Assembly: GCA_965224495.1 (NCBI GenBank)
Contig: CBDCZI010000025.1
Coordinates: 356,666 to 420,665, forward strand
Reading direction: 5' to 3'
From: CBDCZI01 sp965224495
Lineage (GTDB): Bacteria; Bacteroidota; Bacteroidia; Cytophagales; JAAEPT01
DNA: 64,000 nucleotides
The notes below the pieces were generated by a model. That model was not told the origin of the DNA, searched no databases, and was given only the letters and a program-made list of their open reading frames with translations. Positions 1 to 9,310 of the stretch are shown one piece after another (the first letter of the stretch is position 1; each line of letters starts with the position of its first letter). The position numbers and the translations under genes were made by a program.

Positions 1-3000
1 GTAGTAATCCAAGCAGGTATTAAAGAAGATGATGATATCAATTACTTAGACTTCTTAACAGAAGATGAGTACTTAGACATCGTTGATAAATTACCTAGCG
101 ATAACCAAAAATTAGATGACGCTGACCCAAATAAGTTTATAGCTAAAATGGGAGCTGATGCATTAGAAATGTTGTTGTCAAGAATTCAGTTAGATGAATT
201 ATCTTATGATTTACGTCATAAGGCTGCAAATGACACTTCTATGCAGAGAAAAGCAGATGCTTTGAAACGACTTAAAGTTGTGGAGGCATTTAGAGAATCT
301 CGTTCTAGAATTGATAACCGTCCTGAATGGATGATTATCAAAATGGTTCCCGTTATTCCACCAGAGCTAAGACCATTAGTTCCTTTGGATGGAGGTCGTT
401 TTGCAACTTCTGATTTGAATGATCTTTACAGAAGAGTAATTATTAGAAACAACCGTTTGAAGCGTTTGATTGAAATCAAAGCTCCAGAAGTTATTTTGAG
501 AAATGAAAAGAGAATGTTACAGGAAGCTGTAGATTCTTTATTTGATAACTCAAGAAAAGTAAATGCGGTTAAAGCAGATGGAAATAGACCATTGAAATCT
601 TTAAGTGATATGCTTAAAGGTAAGCAAGGACGTTTCCGTCAAAACTTGTTAGGTAAGCGTGTTGATTATTCAGGTCGTTCTGTAATTGTTGTAGGACCAG
701 AATTGAAATTGCATGAATGCGGGTTGCCAAAACAAATGGCAGCTGAATTGTTCAAGCCTTTCGTTATTAGAAAATTAATTGAGCGTGGTATCGTAAAAAC
801 GGTTAAATCTGCAAAGAAAATCGTTGATAAGAAAGCGCCAGTTGTTTGGGATATTTTGGAGAATGTATTGAAAGGACATCCTGTTTTATTAAACAGAGCT
901 CCTACCTTACACCGTTTGGGTATCCAAGCTTTCCAACCAAAATTGATTGAAGGAAAAGCGATTCAATTACATCCTTTAGTATGTACAGCATTTAACGCCG
1001 ATTTTGATGGCGATCAAATGGCTGTTCACGTACCTTTGAGTCACGCTGCAGTATTAGAAGCTTCTTTATTGATGCTTTCTTCTCACAATATCTTGAACCC
1101 TGCTAACGGAGCACCGATTGCAGTACCGTCTCAGGATATGGTTTTGGGATTATACTACATCACAAAAGGACGTAAGAGTACAAAAGAATACCCTGTTAAG
1201 GGAGAAGGAATGTCTTTCTACGGTTTAGAAGAGGTTGTTATTGCAATTAATGAACAAGCGATTTCTAAAAACGCGCACATTAAAGTGAAAACAACGGTTC
1301 GTAACGAAGACGGAACTTTTGAAGAGAAAATTATCGAAACGGTTGCAGGTCGTGTATTGTTTAACCTTTTAGTTCCTCAGGAATTAGGTTACGTTGACGA
1401 GTTGTTAACTAAAAAGAAACTACAGACTATTATCGCCCGAGTTTATAAATTGGCTGGTAATGCAAAAACTGCAGATTTCTTAGATGATATTAAATATTTA
1501 GGTTTCCAAAGTGCCTTTACTGGTGGTCTTTCGATGGGACTGAACGATGTTCAGATACCAACAGAAAAAGAGCCTTTAGTAAAAGGAGCAAAAGAAGAAG
1601 TCGAGGTAGTTAGAAATAACTATTTGATGGGGTTAATCACAAATAACGAACGTTATAACCAAGTTATTGATATTTGGACACGTGTAAACTCTGAATTGAC
1701 TGACACTTTGATGGATCAAATGGAGAGCGATCAACAAGGGTTTAACTCTATCTTTATGATGATGCACTCTGGAGCTCGTGGTTCTAGAGAACAAATTCGT
1801 CAATTAGGAGGAATGAGAGGGTTGATGGCAAAACCGCAAAAGAACTTAGTAGGTTCTGTTGGTGCTATTATTGAAAACCCAATTCTTTCTAACTTTAAGG
1901 AGGGATTAGATGTCATTGAGTACTTTATTTCTACTCATGGTGCTCGTAAAGGTCTTGCCGATACAGCATTGAAAACTGCAGATGCGGGTTACTTAACTCG
2001 TCGTTTGGTAGATGTTGGACAAGATGTTGTTGTGAATGAAGAAGACTGTGGTACTTTAAGAGGTATTAATGTTTCTGCATTGAAAGATAACGATGAGATT
2101 GTTGAATCTTTATCAGAAAGAATTGCAGGACGTGTAAGTGTTCACGATGTATTTCACCCAGATACTAATGAGTTAATCTTAGCCTCAGGAGATGAGGTAA
2201 CTGATGAGGTATCGGTGATTATCGAAGAAGCAGATATTGATTCTGTGGAAATCAGATCGGTGCTTACTTGTGAAACTAAACGTGGTGTTTGTACAAAATG
2301 TTACGGTAGAAACTTATCTACTGGTAGAATGGTAAATACAGGAGAAGCTGTTGGTGTTATCGCTGCACAGTCTGTAGGAGAGCCAGGTACACAGTTGACA
2401 TTAAGAACTTTCCACGTTGGGGGAACAGCATCTAACATTGCTGCAGATTCTAGCGTTTTAAGTAAGTTTGATGGTATCATCGAATTTGATGAAGTGCGTA
2501 CAGTAGACACAGTCAATTCAGATGGAGAGTCGGTTAAAGTTATTCTTGGAAGAACAGGTGAGGTTAGAGTTATCCACCCTAAAACGAAGAAGGTTTTATT
2601 GGCAAATAACGTACCTTACGGTTCGTTCTTAACATGTGAAGAAGGACAGAAAGTTTCAAAAGGAGATTCTCTTTGTAACTGGGATCCATACAACGCAGTT
2701 ATCTTATCAGAGTTTGGAGGTACAGTAACTTTTGATTCTATTATCGAAGGTATTACTTGTAAAGAAGAGTCAGATGAGCAAACAGGTCACAGAGAAAAAG
2801 TAATCACTGAGACAAAAGATAAAACAAAAAACCCTGCCATTATTATTAATGAAGGGCAAGAAGACGAAAGAACGTATAACATTCCTGTAGGAGCTCACTT
2901 AGCTATAGAGGACGGTGATAAGTTAGTAGCTGGTCAAATACTTGTTAAAATACCTCGTGTAGGTGGTAAAACAAGTGATATTACTGGAGGTCTTCCTCGA

Positions 3001-3888
3001 GTAACAGAGCTATTTGAAGCACGTAACCCACATAACCCAGCAGTAGTGACAGAAATCGATGGTTTCGTTACTTACGGAGGAGTTAAGAGAGGTAGTCGTG
3101 AAATCTTTGTAGAGTCTAAAGATGGTGTGAAAAAGAAATACATGGTTTCTTTGTCTAAGCATATTTTGGTTCAAGACAATGATTATATCAAAGCTGGGTA
3201 TCCATTATCTGATGGGGCTATCACGCCTTCAAGTATCTTAGCGATTAAGGGACCTACGGCAGTTCAGGAATACGTAGTGAACGAAGTACAAGATGTCTAT
3301 AGACTACAAGGTGTAAATATCAATGATAAGCACATCGAATGTATTGTTAGACAGATGATGAGAAAAATTGAGATTCTTGATTCAGGAGATACAGGGTTAT
3401 TGAAAGGTCAAATCGTTGATAAGGTTTCTTTTAACCAAGAAAATGATGATATTCTTGATAAGAAAGTCGTTGTAGATGCTGGAGGGTCAATAGATTTAAA
3501 ACCAGGTCAAATTATTACAGCACGCCGTTTGAGAGATGAAAATTCTAGCCTAAAACGTAAAGACTTAAAAATTGTCTCTGTACGTGAAGCTGACCCAGCA
3601 GTATCTAAATCGATCTTGCAGGGGATTACGCAGTCATCTTTAGGAACAGGTAGTTTCATTTCTGCTGCATCTTTCCAAGAGACTACAAAAGTATTGAGTG
3701 AAGCTTCTATTAGAGGTAAGTCAGATAATTTGTTAGGTCTTAAAGAAAATGTAATTGTTGGACATTTAATTCCAGCAGGAACAGGATTAAGAGCTTTTGA
3801 AAACTTAGAAGTTGGTGATCAAGAAGAGATAGAAAGACTTGAAGCAGCGAAAGAAGTAAGAAGTTCTAAGAAAGAACTACAACACTAA
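1..3888 (+). CDS. rpoC: DNA-directed RNA polymerase subunit beta' (5' end outside window)
   Basis: This is the largest catalytic subunit of RNA polymerase. The frame is open from base 1, so the first ATG at 148 is internal, and roughly the first 130-140 residues (including the N-terminal zinc-binding part) lie outside the window. The Mg-binding motif NADFDGDQMAVH is at 994-1029. The second zinc site is visible as a Cys near 2047 and the CETKRGVCTKC cluster near 2269-2301. The trigger-loop region, VGEPGTQLTLRTFH, is near 2377. The 3' end is intact. DUF3467 follows after six bases, so the two are probably co-transcribed; rpoB should lie just upstream. Confidence 0.99.
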   Translation, partial: VVIQAGIKEDDDINYLDFLTEDEYLDIVDKLPSDNQKLDDADPNKFIAKMGADALEMLLSRIQLDELSYDLRHKAANDTSMQRKADALKRLKVVEAFRESRSRIDNRPEWMIIKMVPVIPPELRPLVPLDGGRFATSDLNDLYRRVIIRNNRLKRLIEIKAPEVILRNEKRMLQEAVDSLFDNSRKVNAVKADGNRPLKSLSDMLKGKQGRFRQNLLGKRVDYSGRSVIVVGPELKLHECGLPKQMAAELFKPFVIRKLIERGIVKTVKSAKKIVDKKAPVVWDILENVLKGHPVLLNRAPTLHRLGIQAFQPKLIEGKAIQLHPLVCTAFNADFDGDQMAVHVPLSHAAVLEASLLMLSSHNILNPANGAPIAVPSQDMVLGLYYITKGRKSTKEYPVKGEGMSFYGLEEVVIAINEQAISKNAHIKVKTTVRNEDGTFEEKIIETVAGRVLFNLLVPQELGYVDELLTKKKLQTIIARVYKLAGNAKTADFLDDIKYLGFQSAFTGGLSMGLNDVQIPTEKEPLVKGAKEEVEVVRNNYLMGLITNNERYNQVIDIWTRVNSELTDTLMDQMESDQQGFNSIFMMMHSGARGSREQIRQLGGMRGLMAKPQKNLVGSVGAIIENPILSNFKEGLDVIEYFISTHGARKGLADTALKTADAGYLTRRLVDVGQDVVVNEEDCGTLRGINVSALKDNDEIVESLSERIAGRVSVHDVFHPDTNELILASGDEVTDEVSVIIEEADIDSVEIRSVLTCETKRGVCTKCYGRNLSTGRMVNTGEAVGVIAAQSVGEPGTQLTLRTFHVGGTASNIAADSSVLSKFDGIIEFDEVRTVDTVNSDGESVKVILGRTGEVRVIHPKTKKVLLANNVPYGSFLTCEEGQKVSKGDSLCNWDPYNAVILSEFGGTVTFDSIIEGITCKEESDEQTGHREKVITETKDKTKNPAIIINEGQEDERTYNIPVGAHLAIEDGDKLVAGQILVKIPRVGGKTSDITGGLPRVTELFEARNPHNPAVVTEIDGFVTYGGVKRGSREIFVESKDGVKKKYMVSLSKHILVQDNDYIKAGYPLSDGAITPSSILAIKGPTAVQEYVVNEVQDVYRLQGVNINDKHIECIVRQMMRKIEILDSGDTGLLKGQIVDKVSFNQENDDILDKKVVVDAGGSIDLKPGQIITARRLRDENSSLKRKDLKIVSVREADPAVSKSILQGITQSSLGTGSFISAASFQETTKVLSEASIRGKSDNLLGLKENVIVGHLIPAGTGLRAFENLEVGDQEEIERLEAAKEVRSSKKELQH

Positions 3889-3894
3889 GAAGTT

Positions 3895-4215
3895 ATGGCT
3901 GAAGAATTAGAAAATCAAGAAGAACAAATAGACATTGAACTTTCAGAAGAAATCGCTGAGGGGATTTATTCAAATATGGCGTTAATTGCCCATTCGAATA
4001 GTGAATTTGTTATTGATTTTATACGTATGATGCCAGGTGTTCCAAAGGCAAAAGTAAAATCTAGAATTGTTCTGACTCCAGAGCACGCAAAGCGTTTATT
4101 AGTAGCTTTAAAGGATAATTTGGATAAATACGAAGAGAAATTTGGTCAAATAAATGTCCTAAATGAGCCACCAACATTCCCAATGAATTTTGGTGGTTCG
4201 ATGGGCGAAGCGTAA
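3895..4215 (+). CDS. DUF3467 domain-containing protein
   Basis: A 106-residue acidic protein with the pattern of DUF3467: an N-terminal EE-rich stretch, then YSNMALIAHSNSEFVIDF and a TPEHAKRLLVALKDN segment. The function of this family is not established to my knowledge. It sits six bases behind rpoC, an arrangement common in Bacteroidota, which suggests co-expression with RNA polymerase. No membrane segment or signal peptide is seen. Confidence 0.85.
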   Translation: MAEELENQEEQIDIELSEEIAEGIYSNMALIAHSNSEFVIDFIRMMPGVPKAKVKSRIVLTPEHAKRLLVALKDNLDKYEEKFGQINVLNEPPTFPMNFGGSMGEA

Positions 4216-4235
4216 AAAAAAGTAATTTAATTAGA

Positions 4236-4262
4236 TTTGGGTTAATAAATAGTGTAATTTTG
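4236..4262 (+). promoter_or_regulatory. Candidate promoter for rpsL-rpsG-fusA-rpsJ
   Basis: A perfect Bacteroidota -7 element, TAATTTTG (TAnnTTTG), lies at 4255-4262, with TTTG at 4236-4239 upstream. The spacing of 15 bases is shorter than the usual 17-23, so the -33 assignment is weak. Transcription would begin near 4269, about 34 bases before rpsL. Confidence 0.55.
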
Positions 4263-4302
4263 CAATCCAAATTTAGAATTTATAATAAATTAAGTAGATA
4301 GT

Positions 4303-4677
4303 ATGCCTACTATACAACAATTAGTAAGAAAAGGAAGAAAGAAGGTGACCTATAAATCAAAGTCACCCGCTCTTGAATCTTGTCCACAGAGACGTGGAGT
4401 ATGTACTCGTGTATATACAACGACACCAAAAAAGCCTAACTCGGCAATGCGTAAAGTTGCGAGAGTAAGGTTGACAAATGGGAAAGAAGTGAATGCTTAT
4501 ATCCCTGGTGAAGGTCATAATTTGCAAGAACACTCTATCGTTTTGATTAGAGGAGGGAAGGTGAAGGATTTACCTGGAGTAAGGTACCACATTATTAGAG
4601 GTGCTTTAGATACTGCAGGTGTTGACGGTAGAACACAAAGAAGATCTAAGTACGGAACTAAACGTCCTAAAAAATAA
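4303..4677 (+). CDS. rpsL: 30S ribosomal protein S12
   Basis: A 124-residue decoding-centre protein of the small subunit. The conserved loops TPKKPNSAMRKVARVRL and GGKVKDLPGVRYH are intact. The lysines where streptomycin-resistance substitutions usually arise (in PKKPNSA and GGKVKDLPG) carry the sensitive-type residue. It is first in the str-type operon, after an 87-base gap containing a candidate promoter, and is followed four bases later by rpsG. Confidence 0.99.
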   Translation: MPTIQQLVRKGRKKVTYKSKSPALESCPQRRGVCTRVYTTTPKKPNSAMRKVARVRLTNGKEVNAYIPGEGHNLQEHSIVLIRGGKVKDLPGVRYHIIRGALDTAGVDGRTQRRSKYGTKRPKK

Positions 4678-4681
4678 TATC

Positions 4682-5149
4682 ATGAGAAAATCGAAACCAA
4701 AGAAGAGGTACATCCTTCCTGATCCTAAATTTAAGGATACATCAGTAACTAAGTTTGTAAATAACTTAATGTTAGGAGGTAAGAAATCGACTGCATATTC
4801 TATTTTTTACGGAGCAGTAGCTATCGTGGAGGAGAAAACTGAAGAGAACGGAGTAGAGCTTTGGAAAAAAGCACTAAATAACGTGATGCCATCTGTAGAG
4901 GTGAAATCTCGTCGTGTAGGTGGAGCTACTTTCCAAGTACCTACAGAAGTTCGTCCAGGAAGAAAAGAAGCTTTAGGGATGAAGTGGATGATTAGCTATT
5001 CTCGTAAACGTCACGAGAAAACTATGGCAGAAAGATTAGCGGGAGAAATCATCGCTGCTGCTAAAGGTGAAGGTGCTGCTGTCAAAAAGAAAGATGACAC
5101 ACACAGAATGGCTGAAGCAAACAAAGCGTTCTCTCATTTTAGATTCTAG
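4682..5149 (+). CDS. rpsG: 30S ribosomal protein S7
   Basis: A 155-residue 16S rRNA-binding protein that nucleates assembly of the small-subunit head. I chose the ATG at 4682 because the protein then starts MRKSKPKKR, as the family does; the longer in-frame reading from 4619 overlaps rpsL and adds unrelated residues. The core motif NNVMPSVEVKSRRVGGATFQ is intact. It lies between rpsL and fusA. Confidence 0.98.
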   Translation: MRKSKPKKRYILPDPKFKDTSVTKFVNNLMLGGKKSTAYSIFYGAVAIVEEKTEENGVELWKKALNNVMPSVEVKSRRVGGATFQVPTEVRPGRKEALGMKWMISYSRKRHEKTMAERLAGEIIAAAKGEGAAVKKKDDTHRMAEANKAFSHFRF

Positions 5150-5154
5150 TACAG

Positions 5155-7287
5155 ATGGCTAAGCAAGATTTAAGTTTACTTAGGAATATCGGTATCATGG
5201 CTCACATTGATGCTGGTAAAACCACTACTACAGAGAGAATATTGTACTACACAGGAATGACTCACAAAATAGGTGAGGTACACGACGGTGCTGCTACAAT
5301 GGACTGGATGGAGCAAGAGCAAGAAAGAGGAATTACAATTACTTCTGCTGCTACGACTACAAGTTGGAATTACCCAACTTTACAAGGGCAAGATGTTAAG
5401 GGAGAAACAAAAACTTACAAAGTTAATATTATTGACACGCCAGGTCACGTTGATTTTACTGTTGAGGTAGAGCGTTCGTTACGTGTGTTGGATGGTGCTG
5501 TTGCTTTGTTTTGTGCTGTTTCTGGAGTTGAACCTCAATCTGAAACAGTTTGGAGACAAGCTGATAAATACAGAGTTCCTCGTATCTGTTTTGTGAACAA
5601 AATGGATAGAGCAGGAGCTGATTTCTTAAATGTTGTTAAAGACATTAAGGAAAAGTTAGGTGCTAATGCAATTCCTTTGCAATTACCTATCGGTGCAGAA
5701 GATACTTTTAAAGGTGTTGTTGATTTGATTACAAACGAAGCAATCGTTTGGAATGAGGAAGATCAAGGAGCTACTTATAAAGTAATCGATATACCAGAAG
5801 ATATGGTTGACGAAGTTGCTCAATACAGAGAGGAACTAGTGGAAGCTGTAGCTTCTTATGATGATGAATTGATGGAGAAATTCTTCGACGATCCAGATTC
5901 TATTACGAAAGAAGAAATGATGACCGCTATTAGAGCTGCTGTTATTGATATGTCGTTCTCACCAGTAATGTGTGGGTCTGCTTTTAAGAATAAAGGCGTT
6001 CAGGCATTACTTGATGCAGTTTGTTCATACTTACCAACACCATTGGATGTTGATGAGATTACAGGAGTTAATCCTGATACAGAGAAAGAAGAAGTGCGTA
6101 AAGCAACTGTTGAAGAGCCATTTTCAGCGTTAGCTTTTAAGATTGCAACTGATCCATTCGTAGGGAGACTTTGTTTCATGCGTGTGTATAGTGGTAAGCT
6201 TGATGCTGGTTCTTATGTATTGAATGCAAGAACAGGTAAGAAAGAGCGTATTTCTCGTTTGATGCAAATGTTATCAAACAAGCAAAATCCAATACCAGTT
6301 GTTGAGTGTGGTGATATTTGTGCAGGTGTAGGTTTTAAAGATATTAAAACAGGAGATACATTATGTGATTTGAAACACCCAATTGTGTTGGAATCAATGG
6401 ATTTCCCTGATCCAGTTATTGGATATGCTATTGAGCCTAAAACTCAAGCTGATGCTGATAAATTAGGTATAGCTATAGGTAAACTTGTTGAAGAAGATCC
6501 TACTTTGCGTGTAAACACTGATGAGGAAACTGGTCAGGTTATCATGAGAGGAATGGGAGAACTTCACTTAGAGATTATCATGGATCGTCTTAAACGTGAA
6601 TTTAACGTTGAGATTAACCAAGGTGCTCCTCAAGTAGCTTACAAAGAGTGCTTAACTAAGACAACAGAGCACAAAGAGGTTTATAAGAAACAATCAGGAG
6701 GTAAAGGTAAATTTGCTGACATTAGTTTCAAAATAGGTCCTCGTGACGATGATAAAACTGAAGGTTTACAGTGGGTAGATAAGATTAAAGGAGGGGTTAT
6801 ACCTAAAGAATTTATTCCGTCTATTCAAAAAGGATTCGAACTAGCCATGAAAAATGGTTGTTTAGCTGGTTTCCCTGTAGATTCAATGAGAGTTGAATTG
6901 TTCCACGGTTCTTTCCATGATGTCGATTCAGATGGTTTGTCATTTGAATTAGCAGCTCAATTAGGATACAAAGCAGCTGCGAAAGTAGCAGGAGCTAAGA
7001 TTCTTGAGCCTATAATGGCTGTTGAGATTGTTGCACCAGATGAATATACAGGTTCTGTAACAGGAGATTTGAATAAGCGTCGTGGTATTATGCAAGGAAT
7101 GGAGGTTAAAGGAGGAGCTCAAATTATCAAAGCTCACGTTCCTTTGTCTGAATTATTTGGTTATATAACTTCTTTAAGAACGATATCGTCAGGTAGAGCT
7201 TCTGCAAGTTTGACATTTTCTCACTATGAGATTTTACCAAACAATATTGCTGATGAGGTGATTAAGAAAGCTAAAGGGGTAGTTTAA
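5155..7287 (+). CDS. fusA: Elongation factor G
   Basis: A 710-residue translational GTPase that catalyses ribosomal translocation and, with RRF, recycling. The GTPase motifs are present: AHIDAGKTTTTERI near residue 16, the switch I/RGITI segment near 58, DTPGHVDFT near 93 and NKMDRAG near 149. Domains II to V follow at normal length, including RGMGELHLEII and the C-terminal HYEILPNN segment. It starts five bases after rpsG and is followed by rpsJ, the usual str-operon order in this phylum. Confidence 0.99.
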   Translation: MAKQDLSLLRNIGIMAHIDAGKTTTTERILYYTGMTHKIGEVHDGAATMDWMEQEQERGITITSAATTTSWNYPTLQGQDVKGETKTYKVNIIDTPGHVDFTVEVERSLRVLDGAVALFCAVSGVEPQSETVWRQADKYRVPRICFVNKMDRAGADFLNVVKDIKEKLGANAIPLQLPIGAEDTFKGVVDLITNEAIVWNEEDQGATYKVIDIPEDMVDEVAQYREELVEAVASYDDELMEKFFDDPDSITKEEMMTAIRAAVIDMSFSPVMCGSAFKNKGVQALLDAVCSYLPTPLDVDEITGVNPDTEKEEVRKATVEEPFSALAFKIATDPFVGRLCFMRVYSGKLDAGSYVLNARTGKKERISRLMQMLSNKQNPIPVVECGDICAGVGFKDIKTGDTLCDLKHPIVLESMDFPDPVIGYAIEPKTQADADKLGIAIGKLVEEDPTLRVNTDEETGQVIMRGMGELHLEIIMDRLKREFNVEINQGAPQVAYKECLTKTTEHKEVYKKQSGGKGKFADISFKIGPRDDDKTEGLQWVDKIKGGVIPKEFIPSIQKGFELAMKNGCLAGFPVDSMRVELFHGSFHDVDSDGLSFELAAQLGYKAAAKVAGAKILEPIMAVEIVAPDEYTGSVTGDLNKRRGIMQGMEVKGGAQIIKAHVPLSELFGYITSLRTISSGRASASLTFSHYEILPNNIADEVIKKAKGVV

Positions 7288-7297
7288 AACAAGTATT

Positions 7298-7603
7298 ATG
7301 AATCAAAAAATTAGAATAAAATTAAAATCATACGATCATAATCTAGTTGATAAATCGTGTGAGAAAATAGTAAGAGCAGTAAAAACTACTGGAGCAGTTG
7401 TTAATGGGCCAATTCCATTACCAACAGTAAAAGAAAAGTTTACAGTCTTGCGTTCACCTCACGTTAACAAAAAATCTCGTGAGCAATTTCAATTATGTAC
7501 TTACAAAAGATTAGTAGATATCTACTCATCAAGTGCTAAAACTGTAGATGCTTTAATGAAATTAGAGCTTCCTTCAGGGGTTGATGTTGAGATTAAGGTC
7601 TAA
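7298..7603 (+). CDS. rpsJ: 30S ribosomal protein S10
   Basis: A 101-residue protein of the small-subunit head and NusB partner in antitermination. It starts MNQKIRIKLKSYDHNLVDKS and contains the family signature around SPHVNKKSREQFQ. It closes the str operon here. A hairpin and a candidate promoter separate it from rplC, so S10 transcription may not run unchecked into the large ribosomal operon. Confidence 0.99.
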   Translation: MNQKIRIKLKSYDHNLVDKSCEKIVRAVKTTGAVVNGPIPLPTVKEKFTVLRSPHVNKKSREQFQLCTYKRLVDIYSSSAKTVDALMKLELPSGVDVEIKV

Positions 7604-7619
7604 CTTAATCATGCATTTT

Positions 7620-7643
7620 AGGAGTTTAAAAAAACTTCTTTTT
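7620..7643 (+). terminator. Candidate terminator or attenuator between rpsJ and rplC
   Basis: AGGAGTTT (7620-7627) pairs with AAACTTCT (7632-7639), giving eight pairs with one G-U, an AAAA loop and a TTTT tail. The stem is modest in GC, so it may terminate only partially. Confidence 0.5.
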
Positions 7644-7686
7644 AAAAATTTAATATAAATACCTTTTAATAAAGAGAATGTATGCG

Positions 7687-7736
7687 TAAGTTTGCATTCC
7701 CTTTGTTAAGAGGGCTTATAACGGTGTTCAATTTTG
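7687..7736 (+). promoter_or_regulatory. Candidate promoter and leader of the rplC operon
   Basis: TAAGTTTG at 7687-7694 is a full match to TAnnTTTG but lacks a good -33 element. A second, weaker candidate is CAATTTTG at 7729-7736 with TTG at 7703-7705. The first would give a leader of about 55 bases before rplC. A short GTGT/ACAC hairpin surrounds the second element. A ribosomal-protein-binding leader is possible but not shown. Confidence 0.45.
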
Positions 7737-7758
7737 TACACTGATAAACAAAAAAATT

Positions 7759-8379
7759 ATGTCTGGGTTAATAGGTAAAAAACTTGGAATGACTAGTGTG
7801 TACACAGAGTCTGGAAAAAATGTAGCATGTACTGTGCTAGAATTAGGTCCTTGTTCTGTGTCTCAAGTAAAATCAGAGGTTGTGGACGGCTATAGTGCTG
7901 TGCAGCTTGGTTTTGGAGATAAAAAAGAAAAACACACTACTTCAGCGTTAAAAGGTCATTTTAAAAAGGCTGGAATTACAAGTAAGGTAAGATTGAAAGA
8001 GTTTAAGAACTTTGATGAATTGCCAGAATTAGGGAAAGAGTTACAAGTTGCTGACGTATTTACGGTAGGTGATTTTGTAGATGTTTCTGCTACTTCAAAA
8101 GGTAAAGGTTTTCAAGGTGTTGTAAAACGTCACGGTTTTGGTGGTGTAGGTCAAGCTACTCACGGTCAACATAACAGATTGAGAGCTCCAGGTTCTATTG
8201 GTGCATGTTCAACTCCTTCAAGAGTATTTAAAGGAATGAGAATGGCAGGTAGAATGGGAGGTCAAAAAGTTAAGGTTCAAAACTTGGAGATTCTTAAGAT
8301 TGTCGAAGATAAAAACTTAGTATTGGTTACAGGTTCTGTTCCAGGTGCTAATAATTCATACATTGTAGTCGAAAAGTAA
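7759..8379 (+). CDS. rplC: 50S ribosomal protein L3
   Basis: A 206-residue large-subunit assembly protein. The start is LIGKKLGMTSVYTE and the extended loop that reaches the peptidyl-transferase centre, VVKRHGFGGVGQATHGQ, is present, with the later GRMGGQKVKVQNL motif. It opens the S10/spc/alpha-type block of ribosomal genes, separated from rpsJ by a 155-base regulatory gap. Confidence 0.99.
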   Translation: MSGLIGKKLGMTSVYTESGKNVACTVLELGPCSVSQVKSEVVDGYSAVQLGFGDKKEKHTTSALKGHFKKAGITSKVRLKEFKNFDELPELGKELQVADVFTVGDFVDVSATSKGKGFQGVVKRHGFGGVGQATHGQHNRLRAPGSIGACSTPSRVFKGMRMAGRMGGQKVKVQNLEILKIVEDKNLVLVTGSVPGANNSYIVVEK

Positions 8380-8381
8380 TT

Positions 8382-9008
8382 ATGGAATTGCAAGTAGTTG
8401 ATAGAACAGGTAAGGATACTGGGAGAAAAGTAAAGTTATCTGAAAAGATATTTGGGATTGAAGCAAATGATAATGCTATCTATTTAGATGTAAAGCAGTA
8501 TTTGGCAAACCAAAGACAAGGGACTCATAAATCGAAAGAATTAAATGAGATTAAAGGTTCTACTCGTAAAATCAAAAAGCAAAAAGGAACAGGTACAGCT
8601 CGTGCGGGTAGTATCAAATCTGGTGTTTTTAGAGGTGGAGCTAGAATGTTTGGACCTAAACCAAGAGATTATTCATTCAAGTTGAATAAGAAATTGAAAG
8701 ACTTAGCTAAGAAATCAGCATTGTCTTACAAAGCAACTGAAGGAGCAATTGTATTGTTAGAAGATTCTAAATTTGAATCATCAAGTACAAAAGCATTCTT
8801 AAAAGTTTCTTCTGATTTAGGATTAGCAACAACGAAAACGTTGTATGTATTAGCTGAAGATGACAAAAACTTCTACTTATCTAGTAGAAACGTAAAGTCA
8901 TCGCAAGTAATGGTAGTTGGAGACATTAATACTTATTCAGTATTAAACGCTCAAAAATTAGTTATTACTGAGAAGGCAGTGTCTAAGTTAAACGAATTAT
9001 TAGGTTAA
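8382..9008 (+). CDS. rplD: 50S ribosomal protein L4
   Basis: A 208-residue protein lining the exit tunnel. The tunnel-loop region KKQKGTGTARAGSIKSGVFR and the GGARMFGPKPRDYSFKLN motif are intact. In some bacteria L4 autoregulates the S10 operon; whether it does so here cannot be read from the sequence. Two bases separate it from rplC. Confidence 0.99.
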   Translation: MELQVVDRTGKDTGRKVKLSEKIFGIEANDNAIYLDVKQYLANQRQGTHKSKELNEIKGSTRKIKKQKGTGTARAGSIKSGVFRGGARMFGPKPRDYSFKLNKKLKDLAKKSALSYKATEGAIVLLEDSKFESSSTKAFLKVSSDLGLATTKTLYVLAEDDKNFYLSSRNVKSSQVMVVGDINTYSVLNAQKLVITEKAVSKLNELLG

Positions 9009-9010
9009 GT

Positions 9011-9298
9011 ATGAGTGTATTATTAAAACCTATCGTAAGCGAAAAATTTGCTACATTAAATGAAAACCGCGTATATGGTTTTATTGTAGCAAATGAGGCG
9101 AACAAAGTGGAGATACGTAAAGCTATCGAAACAATCTACGGCGTAACTGTTGAATCAGTTAATACAGCTGTAGCAAAAGGAAAACAAAAAACAAAGTATA
9201 CTAAGAAAGCTGTTGTTTCTGGTAAAACTAAGGATGTGAAAAAAGCATTCGTTAAGGTTGCCGAAGGAGATGTGATAGATTTCTATAGTGGGATATAA
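9011..9298 (+). CDS. rplW: 50S ribosomal protein L23
   Basis: A 95-residue protein at the tunnel exit, docking site for trigger factor and SRP. It begins MSVLLKPIVSEKF and has the EVRKAIE-type core (EIRKAIETIYGVTVESVNT) followed by a basic loop and the KKAFVKVAEGD segment. It follows rplD after two bases. Confidence 0.98.
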   Translation: MSVLLKPIVSEKFATLNENRVYGFIVANEANKVEIRKAIETIYGVTVESVNTAVAKGKQKTKYTKKAVVSGKTKDVKKAFVKVAEGDVIDFYSGI

Positions 9299-9310
9299 TA
9301 ATTAGGTGAG

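Noticed and set aside
2301..2516. Minus-strand 71-codon ORF inside rpoC
   Set aside because: Lies wholly within rpoC with no homology or start signals; a shadow reading.
4061..4270. Minus-strand 69-codon ORF over DUF3467 and the rpsL promoter
   Set aside because: Opposes well-supported genes and shows no family features.
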